From contig DASYVT010000199.1 of the NCBI GenBank assembly GCA_035936835.1, positions 1-64,000 of the forward strand: 64,000 bases of DNA. Direction: 5' to 3'. How positions within the stretch are numbered: the first letter of the stretch is position 1; every line of letters starts with the position of its first letter. The translations under genes and the position numbers were made by a program. Below, one piece after another: positions 8,178-16,074 of the stretch. This stretch comes from Candidatus Methylomirabilota bacterium. GTDB taxonomy: Bacteria > Methylomirabilota > Methylomirabilia > Rokubacteriales > CSP1-6. A model generated the notes under the pieces. That model worked only from the letters and a program-made list of their open reading frames with translations. It was not told where the DNA came from and ran no database searches.

Positions 8178-8759
8178 TTACGGCAGGAGATCGGCGACGC
8201 TGATGGCCGCCGCCAGCGCGGCGAGCGGCGTGACGGTGGCGTCGGCGCCCAGCGTTTCGATCGCCAAGTAGCCCCAGTTCCGCCGTGCCGGGCCAGGGCG
8301 CGCCGGCTCGCGATAGACTTCCAGGACCCGGTCGCTGAGATTGAGTATCCAGTAGTCCGCGATTCCCGCGCGGGCATATGCCGCGGCTTTTCGGCCGCGG
8401 GCGAGGGGCAAGCCCGACTGCGCGACCTCGACGATGAGCGCCGGGCGAGTCGGATGCGCGGCGGCGTAGTCGCGCGGCGAGCCCCGAACGACGCAGACAT
8501 CCGGCTCGGGCTCGGACCGGTCGTCGAGAATGATCGGACTCTGAGTCTGAACGAACCAGCCCTCTCCAAATCCGCGCTCCAGCGCCTTCGCGGTCAGAAG
8601 GACCGCCGTCCGGCGCGGGCTGTGCTGGGGCTCCTTGACGAGCAGCAAGCCGTCGAGCAGCTCGACCGAGTCGTCCTCGTCGAGGAGGCCGTGATCGATC
8701 AATTGCCCGTACTCGTGGCGGGACCACCGATGCAGACCGGGACGCTCCGCTTGCTTCAT
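8178..8759 (-). CDS. Uma2-family putative endonuclease
   Basis: A 193-residue protein of the Uma2 family (PF05685), a PD-(D/E)XK nuclease-like fold abundant in cyanobacteria and soil bacteria. ELLDGLLLV, the EPEPDVCVVRG core and the PALIVEVAQSG strand supply the expected acidic active-site residues. The usual Lys that follows is in the GRKAAAYARAGIADYWILNL segment. ATG 8759 (MKQAERPGLHRWSRHEYGQL) matches the family's N-terminus better than the longer frame. The biological role of the family is not established. Confidence 0.88.
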   Translation of the reverse strand: MKQAERPGLHRWSRHEYGQLIDHGLLDEDDSVELLDGLLLVKEPQHSPRRTAVLLTAKALERGFGEGWFVQTQSPIILDDRSEPEPDVCVVRGSPRDYAAAHPTRPALIVEVAQSGLPLARGRKAAAYARAGIADYWILNLSDRVLEVYREPARPGPARRNWGYLAIETLGADATVTPLAALAAAISVADLLP

Positions 8760-8843
8760 GGCGTTGAGTGACTCCGATGTTATCCGGGATCTCCGGCATG
8801 CGTCAATGTATGCGGGTTGATACACCAAAAGTCGGCATCCCGC

Positions 8844-9318
8844 GCATTCCGGCGCCTGGCGTGCGACGCGAGCCGGGTGGTGGCGAGTGCTCCACCATCG
8901 GGACCGCGGCTGCCGTTTCCCCGGCTGCGGCGTGAGCAATGGCCAGGGGCATCATCTCCGCCACTGGGCGCAAGGTGGCTCGACGACGCTCTCGAACCTC
9001 GCGCTCCTCTGCCGCCGGCATCACCGGGCGGTGCACGAGGAGGGCTACCAGGTCGCTCGCGGTCCCGACGGGACTCTTCGATTCCGGCGGCCGGACGGCC
9101 GCCCGCTGCCTGAGGTGCCGCCGCCTGCTGCCGTGCCCGGTGATCCCGTCAGGGCTCTCCGGGCGTGTCAGGACTCGCAGGGCCTTCGTCTCAAAGCGCG
9201 GACGGGGTGTGCTGGCTGGCTCGGGGAACGCCTGAATCTGGGTTGGGCGATCGACGTCCTGCACCGACGGGCCGCAACAACCGTCCTGACGGCCGGGCCA
9301 CCGTCAACCCTTAAGTAG
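8844..9318 (+). pseudogene. Decayed DUF222/13E12-type HNH endonuclease gene
   Basis: The C-terminal HNH part is clear. RDRGCRFPGCG is followed by GHHLRHWAQGGSTTLSNLAL and LCRRHHRAVHEEGYQV, the zinc-binding HNH module at the end of DUF222 proteins. In a different frame just upstream (8850-8880) the peptide RRLACDASRVV is another DUF222 signature that normally precedes the HNH module by about 30 residues. Both pieces together with the missing N-terminal 300 residues show a truncated gene with an internal deletion and frameshift. It lies between Uma2 and TauD and is not expected to function. Confidence 0.7.
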
Positions 9319-9406
9319 GTGCAGGATGCTACAAGATTCTCTCGATCTGCGGTACCTTCGGGGCCTGGCCGGCTGGGCCGATGTGAGACCGCGTGGAGGA
9401 CGCGCC

Positions 9407-10219
9407 ATGGCACACCTACGGATCACCCCGCTCCATCCCTCGCTGGGCGCCGAGGTCGCCGGCGTCGACCTCAGCGTGCCGATCGCCGAGCCGACCCGGC
9501 ACGAGCTGTCCCGCGCGCTGGCCGACCACCTGGCGCTCGTGTTTCGCGGCCAGGCCCTGACGCCGGCCCAGTATCTCGCGGCCGCTTCCGCGTTCGGGCC
9601 GCCGATGGAGCAGCACTATTCGCAGCACAACATGCCCGACTTCCCCCTGATCGGGCTGATCTGGCATCGCAACGGCCAGCAGCCCGCTGAGAAGTGGCAC
9701 ACCGACCACACCAACCGCGAGTGTCCACCGGCCGCCACCATCCTGTACGGGGTCGAGATCCCATCTGCCGGCGGCGGCACCAGCGTGGCGAGCATGCGCG
9801 CGGCCTATCTCGCCCTGCCCGAGGACGAGCGCCGGCGCCTCGAGTCGCTGACGACGTTCAACGGGCTGGACGGGCACCCCGACACGCGCCAGGAGGATCG
9901 GGACAAGTACGGCCGGTCCATCGAGCATCCGATGGTGCGCACGCATCCCGTACACGGATCGAGGGCGGTGTACTTCCACATTTCCAAGGCCACCCACATC
10001 AGCGGCATGACGCCCGAGGCGAGCCGGACCTACATGAGCGCGCTGCTCGACCGGATGATCCGGCCGGAGATCGTCTATCACCACGTCTGGCGCAAGGGCG
10101 ACCTGTTGGTCATCGACGACCGCGCGACGATGCATCGCGCTCACGGCGACTACGACCGCAGCCAGAGCCGGGTGCTTTGGCGGATCATCGTCGAGGGCGA
10201 TCGCCCTCGGCTGGTCTGA
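9407..10219 (+). CDS. TauD/TfdA-family Fe(II)/2-oxoglutarate dioxygenase
   Basis: A 270-residue member of the TauD/TfdA family (PF02668), which uses 2-oxoglutarate and O2 to hydroxylate substrates such as taurine, aryloxyacetates or alkyl sulfates. The proximal iron ligands are in EKWHTDHTN (His and Asp) and the distal His is in MHRAHGDY. The conserved Arg for 2-oxoglutarate is in SRVLWRIIVEG. The N-terminus (LHPSLGAEVAGVDLS) is typical. ATG 9407 has GGAGG 8 bp upstream. It is followed after 10 bp by a Cu/Zn superoxide dismutase gene. The substrate is unknown. Confidence 0.92.
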   Translation: MAHLRITPLHPSLGAEVAGVDLSVPIAEPTRHELSRALADHLALVFRGQALTPAQYLAAASAFGPPMEQHYSQHNMPDFPLIGLIWHRNGQQPAEKWHTDHTNRECPPAATILYGVEIPSAGGGTSVASMRAAYLALPEDERRRLESLTTFNGLDGHPDTRQEDRDKYGRSIEHPMVRTHPVHGSRAVYFHISKATHISGMTPEASRTYMSALLDRMIRPEIVYHHVWRKGDLLVIDDRATMHRAHGDYDRSQSRVLWRIIVEGDRPRLV

Positions 10220-10229
10220 CCGGACCCCC

Positions 10230-10802
10230 ATGCGAGTGGACCGGATCTCCGAGGAAGGAAGAGTTGGGCGCGCCGCGTGGACCATCGCGCTCACGTTTGC
10301 CCTGACCTCGTGCAGCCTGCCCTATATCCCTGGCGTGACCTCGCCGCCTCCCGCTGCCGGCGTGACTCTCAGGGATGCCACCGGCCGCGTGGTAGGGAGC
10401 GCCGTGCTCCTGCAGGAAAGCGACGGCGTCCGTATTCTGCTCGATCTTAAGGATTTCAAGCCCGGAACCAAGGCCGTCCACATCCACGCAGTGGGGCGAT
10501 GCGATCCGCCGTCGTTCGAGTCCGCCGGGCCTCACTTCAACCCGAGCAAGGCCGAGCACGGCTCAGCGAACCCGAAAGGGCCTCACGCGGGCGATCTCCC
10601 CAACATCACCGTGGACGCCACGGGCCGGGGCCATCTCGAGGTCACCAATTCTCGAGTGACCGTCGAATCGGGACCGACCTCCCTGGTCGGTGCCAATGGA
10701 AGTGCCCTGGTCGTGCACGAAGGCCCGGACGACATGCGCACCGATCCGGCCGGGAACAGCGGCGCTCGCGTAGCCTGCGGGGTTGTAGTTCGCGGCGGAT
10801 AG
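10230..10802 (+). CDS. sodC: Cu/Zn superoxide dismutase family lipoprotein
   Basis: A 190-residue exported protein of the Cu/Zn superoxide dismutase family (PF00080), which dismutates superoxide in the periplasm. A hydrophobic N-terminus ends in a lipobox-like LTSCS. All metal-ligand segments are present: HIH, GPHFNP, EHGS, HAGDLPNI with the zinc Asp, and VVHEGPDD. The disulfide cysteines sit in VGRCDPP and RVACGVVV. The GNSGARVACGV terminus is a family signature. It lies 10 bp downstream of the TauD gene and is probably co-transcribed with it. Confidence 0.93.
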   Translation: MRVDRISEEGRVGRAAWTIALTFALTSCSLPYIPGVTSPPPAAGVTLRDATGRVVGSAVLLQESDGVRILLDLKDFKPGTKAVHIHAVGRCDPPSFESAGPHFNPSKAEHGSANPKGPHAGDLPNITVDATGRGHLEVTNSRVTVESGPTSLVGANGSALVVHEGPDDMRTDPAGNSGARVACGVVVRGG

Positions 10803-10864
10803 GAGCTACAGAACTTTCCCAGCGAATGACCGACACGAGCCTCCGGCATGACGGCGATCGAGCA

Positions 10865-10898
10865 GGACAATAGCGGCACGAGCGACCCGCTATTGTCC
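10865..10898. terminator. Perfect 12-bp inverted repeat between convergent genes
   Basis: GGACAATAGCGG (10865-10876) and CCGCTATTGTCC (10887-10898) pair perfectly around a 10-base loop. The element sits between the 3' end of sodC on the plus strand and the topoisomerase VI A remnant on the minus strand. There is no T-run, so a bidirectional or factor-dependent transcription end, or a protein-binding palindrome, are both possible. Confidence 0.55.
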
Positions 10899-10944
10899 CG
10901 GCGGAATGCCCGTCGACTGCCACGACACGAACTGGATCCCGGCG

Positions 10945-11379
10945 CTAGTCCAACCAGTCTTCCTCTTTGAGCTCTCGGGGCAGGTAGGTCGTGGTCAGGT
11001 AGCGGAAGTCCTTGTTGGCGAGGGCGTCGAGCTCGTACTTGACCCCGCTCGCGAGCATCCGCTTGATCTCTTCCTGCCAGGGCTTCTTCTGAAACCAGCG
11101 GTACTTGAGCAGCTCCTTGGCCCGGCTGATGTCCTTGTCGTTGAGCTTGATGCCGACGTTGCGCGGGAGGCCGTAGGCGTCGGGATCGGCGCTCGAGAGG
11201 CCGATGAACTTGGCCTTCGGAATGGCCATCCGCTCGCTCTCGAACGCGAGGTTGATCGATCCCTGCTTGACGACCGAGTAGATGTAGTAGCCCAAGGGGT
11301 CGTTGTCGACGAGGACGTAGACGGGAATCTTGTATTCCTCGTGCAGGCGCCGCGCCAGGCGCCGGACGCCGCGGGGTAC
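10945..11379 (-). pseudogene. Truncated DNA topoisomerase VI subunit A (Spo11-like), C-terminal fragment
   Basis: On the minus strand the frame reads VPRGVRRLARRLHEEYKIP, then VYVLVDNDPLGYYIYSVVKQ, and continues with GSINLAFESERMAIPKAKFIG to the end EEDWLD. This is the C-terminal third of the topoisomerase VI A subunit, with the DxD Toprim motif (VDNDP) that binds Mg2+. The first two thirds, with the catalytic tyrosine in the winged-helix domain, are absent. The homology stops abruptly at about 11379, next to the HigBA module. No B subunit is seen. The fragment is a relic, possibly left by replacement of the upstream part. Confidence 0.8.
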
Positions 11380-11404
11380 TGATCGGGCGGCACCACGAGA
11401 TCAG

Positions 11405-11755
11405 CTAGGAACGCCTCCGTTTCGGCCCTCGTGTCGCTGAGCGCTCGATGTCCCGGAACTGGTCGATCCGGACTGTGCCCTCTGGGAATACCGCACGGAT
11501 CTCCAGGTCGCCACCCATCGCCCTGATTGCGGTTTGCAACGTACTGACATACATGTCGGTGCGGCGCTCCATCCGCGACACTGCAGCCTGTTCGACTCCG
11601 AGCGCCTTCGCGAGCTGCTCCTGTGTCAGCTTGCGAGCCGAACGCAGCTCGTCGAGTGGCATGTCGCGGATCAGGGCGTCGGCCTTCTCGGCGGCGCGCT
11701 GCTGCGCCTGAGGTGACATCTTCTCACGCAGCGTTCGAAACGGCTTGGCCATCAT
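11405..11755 (-). CDS. higA: XRE-family antitoxin of a HigBA module
   Basis: A 116-residue protein with an XRE/Cro helix-turn-helix around residues 33-90 (LDELRSARKLTQEQLAKALG, then VEQAAVSRMERRTDMYVSTL). This layout matches HigA antitoxins. It starts with two ATG codons (11755 and 11752) overlapping the stop of the toxin gene upstream, so the pair is translated together in the toxin-first order typical of HigBA. It is expected to neutralise the toxin and repress the operon. Confidence 0.85.
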   Translation of the reverse strand: MMAKPFRTLREKMSPQAQQRAAEKADALIRDMPLDELRSARKLTQEQLAKALGVEQAAVSRMERRTDMYVSTLQTAIRAMGGDLEIRAVFPEGTVRIDQFRDIERSATRGPKRRRS

Positions 11756-12000
11756 CGATCCTCCTGGCGGCGCGGGTCGAAAGCGAACAGGATACGGTAC
11801 GGTCGCACCGCGTGCTGCACGATCAACTCCTTCATGTTGGCGTGCCGCGAGCCGTCGATCATCCCCACGTGAGGACGACGAAGCGCGGAGCCGCGCTGTT
11901 CGAGCACACGTACGACCGCGTCAATGTCTTCCTGCTCCGCCTCGGTGAGTCCTTCCCACCAGGTGTTGAACTGGTCCGTGTACTCGACTTCCAACTCCAT
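11752..12000 (-). CDS. higB: HigB/RelE-type mRNA interferase toxin
   Basis: An 82-residue protein of the HigB/phage Gp49-like RelE superfamily (PF05973). MELEVEYTDQFNTWWEGLTE begins it, and SRHANMKELIV and RPYRILFAFDPRR are the conserved strands. The basic residues in the latter form the RNase active surface of the family. ATG 12000 fits the family length; the longer frame upstream has no support. Its stop overlaps the XRE antitoxin start. The family cleaves mRNA on the ribosome. Confidence 0.85.
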   Translation of the reverse strand: MELEVEYTDQFNTWWEGLTEAEQEDIDAVVRVLEQRGSALRRPHVGMIDGSRHANMKELIVQHAVRPYRILFAFDPRRQEDR

Positions 12001-12126
12001 AGGGTGAATATTACTCCGATGGAATACACTGTCAAGGGATTTGGCACACCCGCTGGCAAGAACGATAGATCGCCGTCCCGCTAAGACCTGCCCCCGCTCC
12101 GCAAACCGCAACAAGGACGTCTGTCG

Positions 12127-12396
12127 TCATCGCGTGACGTCGCGGAATGCCGACAGGGCGGGATCGGCAGCGATGCGGCCGGCCGAGAGGCTCGTGAGCG
12201 CAGCGCGCACCAAGGTGAGGTCCCGCGCGGCCCACGCCAGACCGAGCGCTACCCGCAGCTCCGCCGGCGTCAGCAGGACAGCCTGATCCGCGCGGAGGCA
12301 TTCGAGAGCCCGCGGGCCGACGAACGCCCGGTGAAGCGACAGACATAGGTCGCGTGCCTGGGAGGTCGCCAGCACGGCCCGTTCAGCGGGGGTCAT
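12127..12396 (-). CDS. Hypothetical helical protein
   Basis: An open frame of 89 residues starting MTPAERAVLATSQARDLCL. It is predicted to be almost entirely alpha-helical, with many Ala and Leu. It lies 68 bp after the MFS gene on the same strand. A weak GAGGA is close to the start codon. No family is recognised. The reading frame could be a high-GC artefact, though codon choice resembles its neighbours. Confidence 0.4.
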   Translation of the reverse strand: MTPAERAVLATSQARDLCLSLHRAFVGPRALECLRADQAVLLTPAELRVALGLAWAARDLTLVRAALTSLSAGRIAADPALSAFRDVTR

Positions 12397-12464
12397 TCCT
12401 CGAAGAGGTTCGGCATGCTCACCTCGGGGGAGCGTAACACGGCAAGCGATAAGAGAACGGTCGA

Positions 12465-13703
12465 TCAGGCTGGCTTCGAGGGCGCGGAGACCTTGACGCT
12501 GAGCGCCCGGCCGGCCGACAGCACGGCCAGCGCGGATAGGATCGCCAGCCCGATGAGAATCGGCCGGTAGCCTCCCCACGCCAGGTAGGCGAGGCCGATG
12601 CTCAGCGGCGCGACGGCGCGGGCCAGCGTGGACGCCACCGACAGCGCGCCCGCGATGGCGCCGTAGTGGGTGCGGCCCCACAGCTCGGCGACGATCGACG
12701 CCCGCACGAGGGTGGCCATGCCGTTGCTGATTCCGAAGCAGATCACGAAGGCGAAGAGACCGACGATGCCCGGCACGCCCCACAAGATGAGGAAGGCCAG
12801 GCTCTGGCACGCGAGGATCATCATCGTCACCGCGCGCGCCGACAGACGCGTGCGCAGCGGCGCGAACACCAGCCGGCCGACGACCTGCATCGCGCCTACC
12901 AGGCCGATCACGGTCGCCGCGAAGGTCGGCTTGTAGCCCCACTCGATCAGCATGGGGACGGAGTGCAGGCTGATGCCCGCGTGCGCGAACGATTGGATCA
13001 GGAATGCGAGCGCCAGGAACCAGAAGGTGGCAGTCCGGAGCGCCGCCCGGGCGTTGAGGTCAGGCGACTTGCCGTCTCCACGCCCAGCGGTGGCCGCGCG
13101 CGCGGGTAGGCCCTCGTCAACCGGGCCGCCGCGCAGCAGGAAGGCGTGCATCGGGATCGTCGTTACTCCGAGGATGGCCGCCAGCACCAGCACCGCCTGC
13201 CGCCATCCGAGCGAGGCGGCCAGCAAGCTCGCGATGGGATTGAAGATCGTGCTGGCGAGGCCGGCCGCGAGCGTCAGGATGGTGAAGCCACGCTCGCGAT
13301 CGTGCACGAACCACTTGGCGAGGACGGCGAACGCCGGCTCGTACAGCACGGCCGCCATCGTCACGCCGACGGCCGCCCAGATGAGGTACAGGGCCGGCAG
13401 GCTCTCGACGCGCGCCCAGGCCACCAGGAGCGCGACGCCCGCGCACGAGCCGAGCGTCATCATGAGGCGGGCGCCGCCGCGATCGACCCACCGCCCGACG
13501 GGGACGGCGAAGATAGCGGACACGAGCAGCGCGATGGAGAAGGCCGCCGTGCTCTCGGCGCGCGACAAGCCCATCTCCTGCTCCATCGGGGCCAGGAGGA
13601 TGCCGAAGGCGTAGTAGAGGATGCCCCACGAGATCGTCTCGGTCACGGACAGGGTCGAGACGATGACCCAGCGGTAGCTTGGCGCGGTCGAATCGTCTCG
13701 CAT
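12465..13703 (-). CDS. MFS transporter, monocarboxylate/oxalate-like
   Basis: A 412-residue protein with 12 hydrophobic segments of the major facilitator superfamily. The N-terminal half starts WVIVSTLSVTETISWGILYY. Motif A appears between segments 2 and 3 as VGRWVDRGGARLMM, and WFVHDRERGFTI follows in the region before segment 5. It resembles the monocarboxylate/oxalate:formate group of MFS proteins. It is the first gene of a short minus-strand unit and faces the flavin monooxygenase gene at 13761 with 57 bp between starts. The substrate is not evident. Confidence 0.88.
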   Translation of the reverse strand: MRDDSTAPSYRWVIVSTLSVTETISWGILYYAFGILLAPMEQEMGLSRAESTAAFSIALLVSAIFAVPVGRWVDRGGARLMMTLGSCAGVALLVAWARVESLPALYLIWAAVGVTMAAVLYEPAFAVLAKWFVHDRERGFTILTLAAGLASTIFNPIASLLAASLGWRQAVLVLAAILGVTTIPMHAFLLRGGPVDEGLPARAATAGRGDGKSPDLNARAALRTATFWFLALAFLIQSFAHAGISLHSVPMLIEWGYKPTFAATVIGLVGAMQVVGRLVFAPLRTRLSARAVTMMILACQSLAFLILWGVPGIVGLFAFVICFGISNGMATLVRASIVAELWGRTHYGAIAGALSVASTLARAVAPLSIGLAYLAWGGYRPILIGLAILSALAVLSAGRALSVKVSAPSKPA

Positions 13704-13760
13704 CGTCGGGCGATCGTGCCAGAACGGATGGGAGACGTCAAACTGCGCTAGAATCGCTCC

Positions 13761-14642
13761 ATGAAGATCCGCATTGGGGTGGGGGCCGCGGGAGCATCCT
13801 CGACGCCGGAGGCGCTGGCCGAGCTCGTCACGGCGATCGATGATCTCGGGTTCGACTCGCTCTGGCTCTCGGAGGTGCTGACCGGGCCGGTGATCGACCC
13901 CGTCGTGGGCCTCGCCTGGGCGGCGGCGAGCAATCCGCGGGTGAAGCTCGGGACCACGATGCTCTTGCCGGGGCGCAACGTGCTGCGTCTCGCCAAGCAG
14001 CTCGCGAGCCTCGACGTCCTGTGCAGGGGGCGGCTGCTGGTGACGCTGGTTCCCGGACTCACGTACGCGCCGGAGCGCGAGGCCATCGGCGTCGAGCCCA
14101 AGCGCCGCGGCGCGTTCATCGACGAGGCGCTGCCGCTCTTACGGCGTCTGTGGGCGGGCGAGACGGTGAGCCACGACGGCCCCGCCGGCAGCTTCCGCGA
14201 CGTCAAGCTCTCGCCGCTGCCGGTGCAGCAGCCGCTCGAAGTCTGGCTGGGCGGCACGGTGCCCGCCGCGCTTGAACGCTGCGGGCGATTGTCCGACGGC
14301 TGGCTGCCGTCGCTGTGCACGCCCGAAGAGGCGGCCGCGGGACGCGTGGTGATCGACGAAGCGGCGGCCAAGGCCGGACGCTCGATCAGTGGCGAGCACT
14401 TCGGCGTGAGCATCGGGTACGCTCGCGAGCCCATCGATCCGGCTACCGCGCGCATGATGACCGCCCGCCGTCCCCGAGCCCTCGAGCTCACGCCGGTGGG
14501 ATTGCCGGCTCTGCGTCAGCTCCTCGAACGCTTCATCGGAGTCGGCTTCTCCAAGTTCGTCGTGCGTCCCGTAACTCCGCCGGCGTCCTGGCGCGCCGAG
14601 CTCGAGGCCCTGTCCGCGGCGGTGGGTGACCTCCAGACCTGA
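13761..14642 (+). CDS. Luciferase-like (LLM) flavin- or F420-dependent oxidoreductase
   Basis: A 293-residue TIM-barrel protein of the bacterial luciferase-like family (PF00296). IDDLGFDSLWLSEVL, the GTTMLLPGRN strand and the FSKFVVRPV terminus fit the F420- or FMN-dependent members. The family oxidises or hydroxylates small organic substrates using reduced flavin or F420H2. It is transcribed alone, followed by a strong rho-independent terminator 30 bp after the stop. The cofactor cannot be decided from the sequence. Confidence 0.88.
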   Translation: MKIRIGVGAAGASSTPEALAELVTAIDDLGFDSLWLSEVLTGPVIDPVVGLAWAAASNPRVKLGTTMLLPGRNVLRLAKQLASLDVLCRGRLLVTLVPGLTYAPEREAIGVEPKRRGAFIDEALPLLRRLWAGETVSHDGPAGSFRDVKLSPLPVQQPLEVWLGGTVPAALERCGRLSDGWLPSLCTPEEAAAGRVVIDEAAAKAGRSISGEHFGVSIGYAREPIDPATARMMTARRPRALELTPVGLPALRQLLERFIGVGFSKFVVRPVTPPASWRAELEALSAAVGDLQT

Positions 14643-14671
14643 CGAATCTACATCGGTCCACGAGACACACC

Positions 14672-14705
14672 AAACCCCCGAGATCTGTTTGATCTCGGGG
14701 GTTTT
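14672..14705 (+). terminator. Rho-independent terminator
   Basis: AAACCCCCGAGATC (14672-14685) and GATCTCGGGGGTTT (14691-14704) form a perfect 14-bp stem with a 5-base loop TGTTT and end in a T-run. The element ends transcription of the flavin monooxygenase gene. Its symmetry and the A-rich 5' side mean it could also act from the opposite strand. Confidence 0.9.
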
Positions 14706-14715
14706 CGCTGGTTGC

Positions 14716-14768
14716 GGGAGTCCGCAATCACCGAAATCGAACTGCCTGATCTTCGAGGTTGACCTCAT
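14716..14768 (+). repeat. Dispersed ~50-bp repeat, copy 1
   Basis: The segment from TTGCGGGAGTCCGCAATC through GCCTGATCTTCGAGGTTGA is about 86% identical to 19094-19146, in the same orientation. Both copies open with a small hairpin (TTGCGG...CCGCAA). The two copies bracket the peroxiredoxin-TlpA operon. Confidence 0.7.
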
Positions 14769-15025
14769 CTGAGAGGCTCAACGCCGAGGCCAATGCTCTC
14801 TCGCAGCCTTCGGTGTCTGAGAGTTCGCTGGACATTGATGTGGGAATAACTCGGGAATATGGGAATCGGACTGGATTTCCCCGGCAATCTGCTGACCTGG
14901 GAAGGGCGCGACCACATCAAGCCGGCCTGAGGTCCGCCGATCCGATCCATGACTCAGCGCACCTTCTACCTGACGACGCCATCTATTGTGTCAACGCCTG
15001 CCCCCATCTCGGGCACGCGCGACTA

Positions 15026-15193
15026 TCATGCGCGTAAGTAACATAGCGCCTGTTCTCCGACACGGCGGCCCTGGGGGCCCGTGTCACAGCCGATAGCGAA
15101 CGCGATGGCGCGACCATTCCGGGCCACGGGGAACATCTCCGGGAGGCCGACCACTCCGTACACCGCGTTGACCGCGCCATCCGGATTCGCTCG
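15026..15193 (-). pseudogene. C-terminal fragment of a TlpA-like thioredoxin
   Basis: The peptide NPDGAVNAVYGVVGLPEMFP followed by VARNGRAIAFAIG closely parallels DRDGKINALYGVIGLPTTFV and GRDGRAIALAIG of the intact TlpA gene at 17052-17669. The cis-proline region is retained (GLP), but the CXXC half is absent and the remaining tail is unrelated. It directly follows the SUMF1 gene. It is a truncated duplicate of a TlpA gene. Confidence 0.6.
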
Positions 15194-15203
15194 GAGCGCT
15201 CCA

Positions 15204-15968
15204 CTACGATATTCCGTTCGCACAACGGAACCCGATCACGGTGTTCCGGAGGTCCGGCATAATACTGAGGCGGCTCGTCGTCCGCAGGAGAGACGGCAGG
15301 TAGCCCCAGGACCCTCCACGGAGGACCTTCCACGGTCCGGTCTCCGGGCCCCGCGGGTTCCGCCGGGGGCTGCGTTCGTAATAGTCCTTCGCGTACCAGT
15401 CGGCGACCCACTCCCACACGTTGCCCGCCATATCGTAAGCTCCGTATGGGCTCACCCCGCTCGGGTACGAGCCGACCGGCGCAGGCTTGTTCCGCTGGCT
15501 CTCTTTCGAGTTCGCCCGGCTGGAGTCCCACTGCTCACCCCACGGATACGTCCGTCCATCGTCGCCGCGCGCGGCCTTTTCCCACTCAGCCTCCGTCGGC
15601 AACCGCTTCCCGACCCATCGACAATACGCCTCAGCGTCGTGCCAGCTCACGCCCACGACCGGCTGGGAGGCACCATTGAGGTGGCTGTCGCTCCAGAACC
15701 GTGGCACCGCACGATTGGTGGCCTCCATGAAGCGCTGGTAGAGCCCGTTGGTGATCTCGTACCTATCGATGTAGTAGGCATCAAGATCGACGCGATGGCG
15801 GGGCTTCTCGTCGTCGTTACCGTCGTCGCTCCCCATCCAGAACTCGCCTGCCGGAACCAGCACCATCTCGGCACCATTGTCGGCTCGGACGGCCTGCTCC
15901 GCGCCGAAACCTACGGTGGACGCGAAGGCAACCATCATGCACGTCACCCCAGGTGCGATCCTGTTCAT
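15204..15968 (-). CDS. Exported SUMF1/formylglycine-generating-enzyme-family protein without catalytic Cys
   Basis: A 254-residue protein with an N-terminal signal peptide (MNRIAPGVTCMMVAFASTVG, cleavage near AVRA) and a complete SUMF1 domain (PF03781). MVLVPAGEFWMGSDDGNDDE begins the domain, followed by GKRLPTEAEWEKAARG, DMAGNVWEWVADWY, LRGGSWGY and IGFRCA. In true formylglycine-generating enzymes two cysteines lie in the segment before the final strand; here that segment reads RTTSRLSIMPDLRN without cysteine. It is therefore probably a binding or structural member. A longer GTG start at 16022 exists but adds no signal-like sequence. It is the last gene of the peroxiredoxin operon. Confidence 0.85.
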   Translation of the reverse strand: MNRIAPGVTCMMVAFASTVGFGAEQAVRADNGAEMVLVPAGEFWMGSDDGNDDEKPRHRVDLDAYYIDRYEITNGLYQRFMEATNRAVPRFWSDSHLNGASQPVVGVSWHDAEAYCRWVGKRLPTEAEWEKAARGDDGRTYPWGEQWDSSRANSKESQRNKPAPVGSYPSGVSPYGAYDMAGNVWEWVADWYAKDYYERSPRRNPRGPETGPWKVLRGGSWGYLPSLLRTTSRLSIMPDLRNTVIGFRCANGIS

Positions 15969-16074
15969 CTTCGGGCGATGGGCATGGTCGGACGCCACGT
16001 GCAAGAGTCCGATCCGCGGCACCTTTCACACCGGCCGGGGTCGCGCCCACGAGCGCGGAGAGGAACGCAATCGA

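Larger units (their letters stand above)
14643..15203. other. Intergenic stretch with terminator, dispersed repeat and TlpA relic
   Basis: This 560-bp interval holds, in order, the terminator of the LLM gene, one copy of a roughly 50-bp repeat also found at 19094, about 260 bp in which I recognise nothing (short frames without homologous character), and a TlpA-type fragment on the minus strand. No intact gene is supported. Confidence 0.6.

Noticed and set aside
14672-14705. A tRNA or small RNA gene at the strong hairpin
   Set aside because: There is only one stem, with a T-run directly after it and a gene just before it. It is a terminator.
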